DNA of 64,000 nt from Tomocerus qinae. Lineage: Eukaryota; Arthropoda; Collembola; Entomobryomorpha; Tomoceridae. The notes below the pieces were generated by a model. It was not told where the DNA came from and made no database searches. It saw only the letters and a list, made by a program, of their open reading frames with translations. This document shows positions 36,401-47,950 of the stretch, one piece after another. The stretch spans positions 47,182,001-47,246,000 of the forward strand of contig CM034546.1 in NCBI GenBank assembly GCA_020055645.1, read 5' to 3'. Every line of letters begins with the position of its first letter. The stretch's first letter is position 1. The position numbers and the translations under genes were made by a program.

Positions 36401-38393
36401 ACAAACCAAAGCTCATGTAATTAAATTGGTACAAACCGTCAGGCGTTACAAAAGCTGTCTTTTCTTTATCCTGCTGCCTCATAGGTACCTAGTGATAAGC
36501 ATTTTCACAATCAAAGATCGAAAAATACTTACAACCAGCAAAACGATCGAGTGCGTCATCCATACGTGGAAGAGGATAGTTGTCTTTACGTGTTACCTTA
36601 TTAATAGCACGATAATCAATACAGAATCTTTTAGTATTATCCTTCTTATCTATAAGCACGACTGGTGAAGACCATGGTGAATCACTATGGCTAATAATTC
36701 CTTTCCGTAACATGTCCTCTGTCTGCCTGTTAATTTCTCTCCTTTCCTCGTATGATACTCGATATGGCTTTTGTTTTATAGGTGCGGCGTCACCTGTTTC
36801 TATGCGATGTTCGACGTAATCACATCTACCAACTTCCTTTCCATCACCTCCGAATAAAGATGCGTATTTTATAAGTAAATTCATTACTTCTGTTTTCATC
36901 GCGTCGTCAAGTTTACTACCTATAGAGATTTTAGAAATAAATTCATTCAATTGAGGACTTAACGAATTCATGAAATTGACATCGTTGAGTAAAGACTCAA
37001 CGGGTTCGTAAGAAGATTTCTTGCTTCGTAATTCTTCATCGACTTCATCTAGATTACATAAAATCTGTTCGTTATTAAAACTCTCATAGGTACCTAGAAC
37101 TGTATTTAAGTATAGCCATAATGGTCGGCTGGATAAATTCAACAAAATTGTATGACCAATTCCTTCTGTAATAGAAAGTAATGTATGTCCAACTCCAACC
37201 TTCTTGGAGTGTTCTAATTGTGACATGGGCTTAACTAAAATGTCACCATTACATTTACTATCTGTCTTTACAGGAACTCTGAGAGCGTAACCTGGCTTTA
37301 TGCATACTGACTTAGCTAATCGAATTTTATTCAGAGCGTAATTTACCATTTCTGATGGTTCAGTAGAAGGACTACTGCTTTCATATGAGTTAGGAACTGA
37401 AAAATCCAACTCTGCATATTCGGTAGGAGCAAAAGAAGAGCCATGTTCGGTTACATTAGTGTCATTGTTCGATAGCGGCGTAGGTGCAAATATTAATGAG
37501 GCTTCTCTATCAGCATAAGAGCCTGGTGCGTCGTTATTCAAATCGATGCCGTAAACTAGCCTCTCATTAGAACATTCGACGAGTACGTCGTAAACCTGCA
37601 AAAAATCTAATCCAAGAACAATGTCATTAGTCAAATTACTGATTACATTGAACTCGTAAAGTATGGGTCTATTATTATCAACGGCGACAATCATCTCAAC
37701 CTTAGCTTTCACTAAATTAACATTATCACTATGGATTGATAATTTTAAGCTAAAAGGTTCAATATTAGTAACTTTATGTACATAATATTTAAATCTACTA
37801 TCTTTTCTCAGAAAATTGAAAAGACGTTCATTGACCGCAGTCATGGAAGCGCCGGTATCAGCAATAGCCTTAAGTTGCTTATTACCGATTGCTACTTTGC
37901 AAACCAATGGATGGTTGCATTTGAGAATGCTCCTGTAACGAGCAGGAAATAAGCCAAGCTTAGTTTCCGTGAAGATTGTGGGTGTCCGCCCCACTGGACT
38001 ATCTACATGAACTAACTTACAACAATTATCAACTTTAGGTTCTATTTTAGATCTAGTGACGATGTCCTTTACTGCAGTAAGTACAACGTCTTTAGCGGCA
38101 TTAGCATCAATAGGCGACTGATCACCTTTAGCGTCTATTTTACTATCTACGTAATTAACATTTTTGCTACTGACTACTGGAGTAGCAGAGCCTTGAATTT
38201 TTAATGAGCTATTATCTACTTTAGAACAAGGGGCATTCAACTTCCCCATAAATTTAGATTTAAATCTATTAGTATTAAGTACGACTAATCCCCCATATTT
38301 ATTATATCTAAACCTACGATGTATTTTATTCCCAGCAAAAAGTTTTAACAAATTATTTAAATTCCAAACACCGATTACGTCGTTATTATTCAT
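33483..38393 (-). CDS. pol: Pol polyprotein of element A (PR-RT-RH-IN), interrupted by TAG
   Basis: Opens at an ATG overlapping the gag stop. Protease active site DTGAS is at residues 179-183 with GLDFL further on. RT fingers and motif A (SIFD) end the first 634 residues. A TAG follows at 36491-36489, and the same frame continues for about 1000 residues: RT (FGLCNAAQTFQRL, catalytic YLDD), RNase H (YTDASHIGVG), the H2C2 zinc-binding region (HLGLHKVYHLLKSRYFWPGM, CQVC), and integrase with D, D and E residues (DFIGPF, VDCGTHF, CERVNG; last D-x35-E). A GPF module and a 200-residue Ser/Thr-rich basic tail follow. The stop inside RT would inactivate this copy unless it is a sequence error. Confidence 0.92.
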
Positions 38394-39430
38394 GCATTTT
38401 GGGAGTTTCCCTGATTCCTATTAGCGTCATTTGCATTTGCACTATTGTTAGGACCAACGACATTGTTAGCCGCGCGTTCGTAATAAGGAGGGTTGCCTGC
38501 TAAGCGATCTCTGCAATGTAATTTTACATGCCCAGCCTTATTACAGTGGTCACAGATAGGACGGCCATCGGCAGTACGATGATAGCGACCAAAAAGAACA
38601 TCATTACCATTATTTGTGACATTAGGTACATTATTATTACGAGCCACGTAATTACGAGCGACGTAATTTCTATTACCTCCTGTTCCACGCACATTATTAT
38701 AATTACGATTATTATAACGTGGAGCAGGACCAGCAGCAGCACCCATCATAGTTGGTGTAGCATAGGTTGACGGGGATGGAGAGTTCATGGCCTTAGTGCT
38801 TTGCTTATTGTCAACCTTTTGTGCCACACAAGTCTCAGCTATCTTACGTAAAATAGATAGAAATTCCAGACACGTCCTGATAGTTTGAGGTGCCAATGTT
38901 AATTGTAGCTTATTAGGTAGACCCTGCAATAGCTGCCTGACCTTTTCCTCCTCTGACATATTTGCATTAAGTAAAGCTAGAATTTTCATTTTACTAGTTA
39001 CGTAAGTCTGAGCGTCGTCACCTATTTCAAATTTGAGTGCTTTATTTTGGGCCCTATAATTTGCCTTCTGGTTGGTGTGGTCAAAAAATTGTACAAAATT
39101 AGCTCTTGTATCTTGCCAAATATCGTCAAAGTTAGGGTCAGCTGCCTGCATTTGTTGGTTAACTACTGGCCACACGGATGACCAATATGCTTTTGCGTCG
39201 TCATCTAACACTCTATCGAGGTTAGTCAGTAGCCATTGATTGTTCAAATGCATATAATTTAAGTCAGCTTCATGCCTAACCAGAAATTCTTGCACACTAG
39301 ACTTGCCGTCATAGTGGCGTAATTGTGCAATGGCTTCATTCTGCACGAGTCGCCTTTCGTTGATGTTCTGGGCTCGTAATGCAATAAGCTCAGCTTGGAG
39401 GTCATTTACTTGAGCCTCTAAATCCTCCAT
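38390..39430 (-). CDS. gag: Gag polyprotein of element A
   Basis: 346 aa. Residues 1-35 form a leucine-zipper-like coiled coil (LEAQVNDLQAELIALRAQ). About 50-210 is the capsid-like domain (YWSSVWPVV, FVQFFDHTNQ, LLQGLPNKL). An Asn/Arg-rich linker follows, and a single CCHC zinc knuckle (CDHCNKAGHVKLHC) lies near 290. It packages the element RNA. The stop overlaps the pol start as ATGA, shifting frame by one. Confidence 0.9.
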   Translation of the reverse strand: MEDLEAQVNDLQAELIALRAQNINERRLVQNEAIAQLRHYDGKSSVQEFLVRHEADLNYMHLNNQWLLTNLDRVLDDDAKAYWSSVWPVVNQQMQAADPNFDDIWQDTRANFVQFFDHTNQKANYRAQNKALKFEIGDDAQTYVTSKMKILALLNANMSEEEKVRQLLQGLPNKLQLTLAPQTIRTCLEFLSILRKIAETCVAQKVDNKQSTKAMNSPSPSTYATPTMMGAAAGPAPRYNNRNYNNVRGTGGNRNYVARNYVARNNNVPNVTNNGNDVLFGRYHRTADGRPICDHCNKAGHVKLHCRDRLAGNPPYYERAANNVVGPNNSANANDANRNQGNSQNA

Positions 39431-39528
39431 TTTGAAATATTTTTACAAAATGTCGAGTGGCAGTACAAAATAATAATTACCCTGGCCAAAGGTTGACGTA
39501 AGACGAGTCTTACCGGAATGTCAACAGG

Positions 39529-40158
39529 CTAATGTGTAAGGACACAACAGGGTAGTCGGGTCAAAAAGAAAATTTTCCTCACTATTATGTCAACGTAAAT
39601 TATGAATGACTCGCAAGTTCGTTCTACATGAGCGACAAAAGTTGAAAGTGAGTCAGAGTTAGGGTCAATCGAAGATGCCACGTAAGTCGGAGATAAATGA
39701 GCCAGAACAATAGTTACGTCGAAATTATGCATGAACTGTTCGTTAGAAAAATTAAGACGCAAAAACATATGGATCTACAATGTAGTAGTAGCAACAAAAA
39801 TATTAGGGCGCTTGAAAGACAAATTACTTCTGGAAAATAGATCGTCAAAAATACTGCACATTAGTTCGACCACAGACTCAACTTTTTTAGCATCGTTAAT
39901 AGGCCCAATTGAAATAGCTAAATTCTCTTCCTGTCCTGTAATTTCTAATTGAGTCACTAACAAACCTAATAAGGCTACACGAATATGTCCAATAATTTTA
40001 TCTCGCGTTAGTTCAATTGCGGCGTAATCCTCAACGTTAATATGAATTACTACTTTTACTATACGTGGTAGCATTTTCAAAACAAAATTACTAATAGCGG
40101 CGTAAAGAATTTTGAACTCATGAACAAAATAGAAATTTTTGGGATAGCGTCGTAACAA
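39529..40158 (-). CDS. Leader ORF of element A, split by TAG
   Basis: Upstream of gag, about 210 codons are open from 40188 to 39529 except for one TAG at 39775-39777. The first ATG is at 40074. The product would be hydrophobic/amphipathic (VVIHINVEDYAAIEL, VALLGLLVTQLEI). I recognise no domain. It could be an N-terminal matrix-like extension, a separate accessory protein, or chance. Confidence 0.35.
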
Positions 40159-40473
40159 AGTAATGGAATTTCGTGACGTGATTGGAATTTATCATCTCTA
40201 TTTTCAAAAATTAATATCAGAATAATCAGATCATACAATATTACTTCGAAACAAAATTAGCTAGACTGTAGTTCAGAGGTTGAGCAACTCGCTTGACAAC
40301 AGAAAGGCACTAGAGAAAGGACGGCGGCGTAATTTTGGGCATAGGTTCGGGGTCATTTCACTACACCAAAAAATGATGAGATTAACTGCTTACCTTAATT
40401 CCCTGTTCAGTAGTCATTCCCGGATATTTTTCAGTGTCGTTTCCAGAACTAGAGGGAACTACCCCTTGCATCT

Positions 40474-41109
40474 TGTAAGATTAGTAAATAGCCGGGATGA
40501 GATCGTTTATGCCCCAAACTAAATGCCACCAGTAGATGCACCTGAGTCTCCGTGATTCTCCGATGAAGATATCAGATTTCTATCTACTAATCACACATCA
40601 TACACGATATCAGTTTAAGTTCAATATACACATTTAATATAGCCCACACGTCAATGAATCACATCATATTGAACCGGCAAGATAGGTATAGGTACATACA
40701 TGTGAGCCCCCCAATCAAAATATATAATAATAATAATATAGATCAAATCATGAATTAATTATGCATTATACTTACGCTACCCAAAACCAAAATAACGTCG
40801 ACAGAAGGTCAAGTCCAAAGGAGGCGAGAGAGTGGCTATTGCGTCGTCATTGGCAGTCGTTGTCAGTCAATTCCACTTCCGGAGCACAGGGCAGGAGAAC
40901 ACTACAAGTGAACGGCAAGACTTCTCCGAACGTAATAGCGGCGTTAGCGAAGCTCACGTCGTATTCAAGGAAAAATGAAGGAGCCGGACAGAGAAGACGG
41001 AATGGACGGACTGACGCAGACGCAACAGCTATACTCTCAACCTCCGTACATTTAATCTCTACACGCACAGCCTACTACTACTAATACAAATACTCCCTAT
41101 ATACTGTCA
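40474..41109 (-). repeat. Element A 5' LTR
   Basis: 636 bp partner of 31878-32515. Sense transcription runs leftwards into the leader. Its outer edge abuts the gtat target duplicate. Confidence 0.9.
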
Positions 41110-41470
41110 GTATTGAGTATAAAGTGTCTGTAGTCTGTAGTGCTAGTGATATGGAAATCAAAGTAGCGGGGTTACTTGAGACAGTAGCATAAAATGATCA
41201 TAGTCGGAGTAAAGTAATACTATGATTATACTGTATACTATGATAATAGTGATAAGAGGTACAAGTAGTCAGTAAGGATTAAGTGGGTGAAGCGTATCTT
41301 CCGTATAATATTATATAGGCATTGGGCGAATGTATTGATTTTCAGCACTTGAGACTTTGAGATCCCTATGGTTATAACATCTTGTCTGTGATCAAGTGAG
41401 CAACAAGTGCAAAGTTACTAGCATTAGGCACACACAGGGAGGTATGGCTTGAATCATGAATGAATCCACC
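41110..41470. repeat. Module M3, right of element A
   Basis: Continues the array broken by element A ('agcggggttacttgagacag') and then the 'cttgtctgtgatcaagtg' block shared with about 31380 and 57945. Confidence 0.55.
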
Positions 41471-41504
41471 ACCTCTGTCGCAGCAACAGCGCAGCTAACA
41501 TTAG

Positions 41505-41768
41505 AGAATTCTCATTTTTCGGAACTTTTTCTAGCAAAGATGAACTGTGTCATTTCAATTCTAATGTTTTTCTCTATTTAACTCATCTGAAATCATTACA
41601 CCCTGGTACACCGTGCAAATTAGATGTGTCTGTATTTCCAGACACCTTTAAATACCATATTATACGGAGCCATAACTCCCTGTGTGAGGCAGACAATGCT
41701 ATCGTTAATGGGATAATGAGAGCTACAACATTCAACATACTATTGCATACTATACATGCTCACTGAAA
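41505..41768 (+). pseudogene. LRR-like coding relic
   Basis: From about 41568 to a TGA near 41766 a frame reads FLYLTHLKSLHPGTPCKLDV and continues with protein-like composition. The preceding 60 bp (SFFGTFSSKDELCHFN) is open in another frame. The pattern resembles the LRR exon of the F-box family, and the position between M3 and M4 fits a lost 3' exon. Confidence 0.3.
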
Positions 41769-41949
41769 TTTAAGGGTATAACGCCAATTAAAAATCGCAG
41801 TATATCAGGTGCGATGCATGGTGCTTAAAGATGGAGTCCTAAGTCACACTCGTAATATTAGACATAACCCCCCAATGTTTCATCTGATCTGTACAGGACC
41901 TGGAACAAACCTAATGGGGTGTATCAATCCATATTTTAATACCAAATCC

Positions 41950-43370
41950 TGAAAATCATATCTTCTTGCAAGCCAATGTTCAAGATTTCGCATTTCGCGA
42001 CACATCGCAATTTGGAGAAGTGCTGATCTCAATATTTTGTATTTTTGAGCATATTATGGAGATGGATGTACTCTGCAAAAAATGTTTTGATTCTCTCAGA
42101 TACGTAGTACATTTTAATTGTTTCTAGGCTATTTTAATTGTTCCATGCAATATTTAAAAAGTATAATAATATTAAGTATATCATTCATTGTTGGTAATTC
42201 TTAGCATTATAAACTGTTGCTGAATGCCCTTTTGCATGTATAAATTGATTTCTTAGAGTTATGATACGTTTGCAATTCAGTTTATTATTCATGTAAGGGA
42301 GTATAGGTAGTTTTTAAAGTCTGGGCTTTTTAAAATAAAAGTATTTGCTACATGGACGATTTATATTGCAACTTATTGGATGTGGAGGCAAGTAATTCTG
42401 AAAGCTATGGTACTATAAGGCAAGATGTAGTTATATAATACTATTTTATATATCTTGGATGACGATTCACAGTCATTGCATGTTGTATTTAATAAAGTAC
42501 ATATTCAGTATAATATAAATATATTTGAATCTGTCTTCTTTTTTGTAAGCATTTTTGTTTAAAGCGCATCCGCTCATTGAAAGCTTCAAGAAGGATGTTA
42601 GGTGATATCATTTATTGCTTTGGCAATCCTAATGTACTTCTTATATTATCAAATTGTATCTCCAAAGCAAAGCTATAGATTCCATATATACTGCAATTTC
42701 GTATCATATACTACAATATCAGTCTTCAAGCACAAGCAGTGTTTGACTAGCCACCGGCTAGTGGTTAAAATAGTTTTAACATGGCTAAAACCAAATTTAG
42801 CCAGTGGTTAAAATTAAAAACAATGTAAATTAGGGTATGGCCATTACAGCCATCAGCCAATTTAGCAGGATAAAATGGCCTACTGGCTGGCTAAAATTTA
42901 AAAAAGCCGGTTAAAGTAAAACACTGCTTGCAAGTCTCTCTGCGTTCTTTCAAGAATTTTTTTGTTTTCTTGAAAGATGATAGACGATAGTAAAGGTATA
43001 TCATAGTAAATTTATGTTGAATACTTATAAACATAATAATATATTTTATTCAACATTTATATCACAGGTACTTCCGTTGTAGAATCATAAATAATACAAT
43101 GTAAACCTCCATTGATTTGTCACTCTTGTTTTGCAGCTGAATCGAACGCAACGGAGACGTAAAGCAACAATCATCATCGTCTTTTCTCAAGTTCCCACTA
43201 ATTTTCACCCTGTCTCAAATTCGTTCGCCTTTAGAAATAAGTATCAAAATGTCTAGCCTTTTATTCTTGAAACCTAAAGGTTCAATAACTGAATCTGCTC
43301 TAGTATTTACAGAAGAATTTATTGGAAACCGACGTGGTAAGTTATAATTTATACCATTTAACTACTTTTA
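41950..43370 (+). repeat. Module M4 with best-preserved orphan first exon
   Basis: Homologous to 14700-15600, 54410-55020 and 58330-59080. At 43249-43336 an ATG (after tatcaaa) opens 29 codons ending RR plus one base, then a GTAAGT donor. The peptide ends SALVFTEEFIGNRR, aligning with TPTLPEDLLEITAY in the 54.9 kb copy. No acceptor exon with an F-box follows in the next kilobases. Confidence 0.55.
42733..42930. mobile_element. hAT-like MITE inside M4
   Basis: About 198 bp absent from the other M4 copies. Ends read caagCAGTGTTTgac and, reversed, caagCAGTGTTTtac. The interior is made of ggctaaaa / ttagcc repeats. The CAGTG ends suggest hAT; the target duplication is not clean. Confidence 0.55.
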
Positions 43371-43419
43371 TGAGCTCATAAAGTATAATGGCATTGCCGA
43401 GGGTTACTTGGAGGTATTC

Positions 43420-45110
43420 TATGCAGCTTTTTAAGGGCTTTCCTGCCCTTCCAATATCTCCTTATTCGGTATCGACCAATAAAATATTGGGAAAGACAAT
43501 TGAAAAATGAATTAGTTCAACAATATATATATACCAACACCAACCTCAATTTTCTTGGCCTTCATCAGTCGTTCATTACGGGCTGTCAGAACATCGGTGG
43601 AGGGAAAAATTGCTTGCTACTAAATGAACAAATTCAATGTCTTCCTTGGCAAAATTAGGGTCGAATTGGACAAATGTAACAAAATGAATTTTGGCCAGTT
43701 TCGAAACTAATTCTGTCCGGGAAGGAAGTTAATTTAAATAAGAGTTTTCATTATTTCCGAACAATATAGAAACCAATGAAATCGTTCGTACAAGTGCAAA
43801 ATGGCCGGTAGTGGAACCTGGTGAATAAAAGGCAATAAAACTCAGATTTAATTGTCAATCATTCTGCGCCACCCTACCTAACTATACTACCACCGAATTC
43901 TACTGTCTTCATTCACTAGTCTCTTTCTGCTGGACGTTTGGAATTTTAAGACTGCAGTGGACAAAATACCGTGGTTGGTACAAATTGGATGAAATCAATT
44001 TTTTCTTGGACGAAATTAGTTTTGAACTTGAAGTGGAAAGTTAGTTTCTTCTAAGTCTTAACTAATTTCTTCCAGGGACAGAGAAACTAAATTCAACATG
44101 GACAATCTACTTCGTTCCCTCTACACCACAGTCACTCCCTTTCCTACGTTGTTTTGGATTCTGGGATTTTTCCAGGTTGTTTTTCTTCGATGTCTTCATT
44201 TTGTATTCAGTCTTCTTCTTAAGAATGCGGTTGCTTAGTAAGTAGTATAGTAAGATTATCGAAAGTCCCAATAATTAATCCTGATATTAGTTAGAATATC
44301 TAAATTAAGTTACATTAGTGTAAGATTTTAGAATTTTTGTAAATTGTGATAATAATATGATTAATCCTAGACTCACCTATATTTTTCGGTTTTTTACCAG
44401 CTTAGTTTCAAATTTCTTTAAATTTTGAAAACTAAAATAGGGGCCGTAAGTATCCGCTTACAAGACAAACTCTTCTTAGCGGGTATCAATAATTATGTGA
44501 TACAGACGTTTAAACTTAGATCTTGGGTAAAAAACGAATAACATTGCGAATTCCATACCTCTTAAGCAACATTAACTCATTTGTATTTCATAGTTAATTA
44601 ATTATATATATGGATATAGTTATATTATATTGATAATAACGATATTGTTTTTCTTGATCTTAATTTGTTACAAATTGATTCTTTGTGTAATGAATGTTAA
44701 TTCGAGAAACACAATAAATATCTTTCTATCTATCTATTTAATAAATCCAACGTATTTTGTGGTCATTAGATATTGTTTTATTTCAATCCGAATTAACGAC
44801 TTGCAAGCGTAACTTGCTTATTAGCCATGGAATTTAATGACTAGTTGCGTTTAGTTAAGACATATAAAGTAGATCAGCAAAATTGGTCAACTTTTCATTT
44901 TGTTGTAGATGTATTGTAGTATTTTATTTATGTAAATTTTATGTGTAGAATTTGACGATAAATAAGAAATCTTTAAAGAATTATAACTTCAAGAAGAACA
45001 TGTTAGGCAGCAAGTACCCTGCTTACCTTTGACATTTCCTCAAAATTGTGAAATCAACTGTTTCTCAGCATACAAGTAAACCATAAAAGCCAACAGAGCA
45101 TTCACTGCAT
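43420..45110. repeat. Module M5, copy 2
   Basis: Collinear with 26370-27700, 59780-60850 and 60890-62420 (shared 'gaaaccaatgaaatcgttcg', 'ctttcctgcccttccaatatctcc'-like block). No gene is recognised. Confidence 0.55.
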
Positions 45111-46100
45111 AAACTTGCCTATCAAACATAGGGGAACAATATAATTTTATTATGAACTAGGGTTAGAGTAAATAGGAGGATATGACAAGTAATTGAATCA
45201 GTAGTAGAGTGGAGCAGTTCTTCATTTCTCTCAGTTTTCAACATTGGAACTTAAACCAACTCAGTGAGCAAGGGAAAATCTAGATCACACAAAAAACAAC
45301 AGGCGACTCAACGTTATGAAAACTCACGTAATTAACGTGGATGAAACAATGAAACCTTTCAGTTGACAAACGACAAGTAAATAAGTTGTCTTCCACACAC
45401 AATCACGGGTTTGGTTTTTCTTTGAGAAAGTAAGCGCAGTTTAGTTGGTTCAAAATGTATTAGTAAGGAAAGTATATTATGGGCAGTCCGAGAGAGACGA
45501 AATGTTTATTAGTAATATCATGCAGAACTCTAATGAAGTGCTTATATAGTAGAGTAGAAGGGCGATACAACAACTACTTGTAAGTCGGATGGATCGGTAA
45601 TTGGAATTCAAAAGGCTTCTTTGCAATACACTTACCTTTTATTATTTATTTCACAAAATAGAACTTTCACTATATCTATAATTAGCTTTCCGTTCAAGTT
45701 GAAGAACTCTCTATCTCTGGTAATAAATGTCTACGTAAAATAAGTGTAGTTAAATTTTCCAATGTCATATGCGTACTTCTAAGCTTCAATTCATTTGTAA
45801 TTCAGATCATAAAGACAAACTTTAACATATACGGCTCAAAAACTTTCAAATCGTAGAAGTCAAATAAAAAATTGTTGCAATTTCTTAACTTGTTTTCTCT
45901 TGAAATTACAACCGAACCTGGTTCTGATATTACTAGCATAGAATGTTTCCAATTACGAAGAAACCAATACACATGGGTGGATAGGGTGAGCTAGTATGCT
46001 TACTGTAATCTTTGAATAAATCCAATTCGATTATTTTGTTTAGAAATGCATTCTGACATTACCAATATTTATATGGTCATATTTTTTGGGTAAGATATTG
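45110..46100. repeat. Module M1, copy C
   Basis: Matches 27700-28010 and, from about 45400, 1-240. No open frame is supported. Confidence 0.55.
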
Positions 46101-46139
46101 TGAAATTTAGACTCTGCTGGGGGCTGTAGGCTGTAGAGC

Positions 46140-46390
46140 ATAGGTACGGTTAGTCAAAGGTGAACGGGTGACCCGGGTATCTGATGACTTAGCGTTGGAT
46201 GCCAATAATGTTACCGGAACCACCATCACCCAGAGCTCTCAATACTGCATACATTCTAGAACTAAACCGTCCATAATATTCTCTAACTCGCGGTCGCCGC
46301 ATGGCACACAAAGAAGCAAGGAGAATTGTGGTGTTTCATCCTACAATTCTCATTGGCTCGCCGGTTCTGCCCCCACCTTTGAGTATTTGA
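46140..46390. other. GC-richer unexplained segment
   Basis: About 250 bp clearly richer in GC than its surroundings, with an inverted pair gagaattgt / acaattct around 46319-46352. An open frame crosses it but has no protein signature. Possibly a SINE or MITE remnant. 46390-46980 shows nothing. Confidence 0.3.
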
Positions 46391-46979
46391 ATATTATGCA
46401 TGTATACAATATTTCATACTATACTATGATTTATATTCCTATGTCACAATATTTTATGAATAACTATAATCTCCGAAATATTGAGGTAATTGGCCTAATG
46501 ATTGGATCCCGTGTGGTACTATCTCTACTTTCTTTGACAACTTTCGGATAAGATTTTCTTCATCGAAAGAGTTAAAAAAGGATATAGTACTATCAGTGAT
46601 AAGAAGTTCATCGGTGATACTTCAAAATCACTTATTTTCTCCTTATTGAAAATTTCGTTACATTATTTAATTTGTTAATTTATTTAAATTATTTCCTAAT
46701 ACCTACATTGAAATCTTATTACTGTGTCTCAGGGCAAACCTTATATATTGTAAGATCAGTAGCAAATAAATGCTTTCTTCCTCTAGCCAGGCCATAAATG
46801 AGACACTTTTTTGAAGTGCATAGCAGCTTCGTTTTACGGTCGACAGTACGTTTATGTAGTAGACGATTCTATTTTCTGTTTCACCCTATATATATTTCAG
46901 ATAATGTCAGAAAGTCTGCTAGATATTCCAATATAACATCATATACTTAGAAATGCTTATTACATGTTAAAACCCTTCT

Positions 46980-47800
46980 AGAAGCAATACCATTCTCATT
47001 CGTTGAACTCGTATCTACCGACTTTCGTTTTGTTTGTGTTTGCTTGTGATTTCTTACTCAACACCCGGCTTACACCGAATGAATACTTGAATACAGGTTC
47101 CAAGTACACATAGTCTTTATCAGTGACAAATGACAGGGTTGTAGATTCTTCCTTTTTCGTATACCTTAAATTAACCAAACCGTATTTCGTAATGCTTTAA
47201 CTCTAAAATTGAAATTATATACTTAACTTTCCAAATATCCAATTTGTTAAAATGACATTTATTATTAACTGCTTTTAAAACACCTTTCCTATCCATTTAT
47301 TTACAAAAAAGGAAAATGGGAATATATTACGTGATGGAGACAATTTTGAAACCATTGTTCTCGACTTCCCACTTATTTCAACTTATAGGTTGTATCTGTA
47401 TGGATAGTTGGTTTACTCTATAACTTTTTGCTTCATGTGACCTCATTTCTACTGTAGTGTAGCTGTAGGGTTTCTGTGCAGATTTTCTCGCGAGCATGCA
47501 ATGCCTGTTCTATCTAAAATAAAACCAACCTTACACGACAACCAGTACCATAATAATTTGGTTGAATAATATAACAGAGAGAATAAAGGACTCCAGCACG
47601 GTTCGTGAATAACTCCAATGCTTTCTTTCTAAATTATAAAACTAACAATCATAGCTAAGGTATGTGAATTGCTGTTGTATTAATATCTGAAATATCCGAC
47701 ATAGCTTACAGAATTATTGAAAGTATTAGGAAATGAAATTTAATTTAAACAAAAGTAAAATCAAAGCATATCATTATTAATTATAGCGTAAACACCAATG
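46980..47800. repeat. Direct repeat 3' of the receptor gene
   Basis: Matches 51700-52570 in the same orientation (shared 'caacacccggcttacaccga', 'attgctgttgtattaatatc'). A 60-codon minus-strand frame at 46996-47178 lies here, but the partner copy is broken, so it is not called. Confidence 0.6.
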
Positions 47801-47950
47801 ATAAATAATCAAGGTATGGGTGCAAAATTAGATGTTCAAAATTGTCAATCAAAAACGATTCTCTAAGCTTTTATCTGCTTGTAATTGTAATATTATTTAT
47901 TAAAAACAATCCTTAAGTTAAAGGGATTGAAATTTCCCTTCAGATAACAT

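Larger units (their letters stand above)
31878..41109 (-). mobile_element. Ty3/Gypsy LTR retrotransposon 'element A', full length
   Basis: 9232 bp between direct repeats gtat (31874-31877 and 41110-41113). LTRs of 638 and 636 bp start TG and end CA and differ by a handful of bases, so insertion is recent. Sense order is 5' LTR (right), 1 kb leader with an open frame, gag, pol (protease, RT, RNase H, integrase), ORF3, 3' LTR. RT-before-integrase order, the GPF module and 4-bp duplication mark Ty3/Gypsy. A TAG interrupts RT. No envelope is seen. The PBS is unclear: the first TGG is about 28 nt in from the LTR. The tract before the 3' LTR is only tggggat. Confidence 0.93.

Noticed and set aside
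38524-38770. Ile/Val/Thr-rich frames on both strands within gag
   Set aside because: Shadows of the Asn/Arg-rich linker of gag.
46996-47178. 60-codon minus-strand frame
   Set aside because: It lies in a direct repeat whose other copy (51.7 kb) is broken, with no family match.
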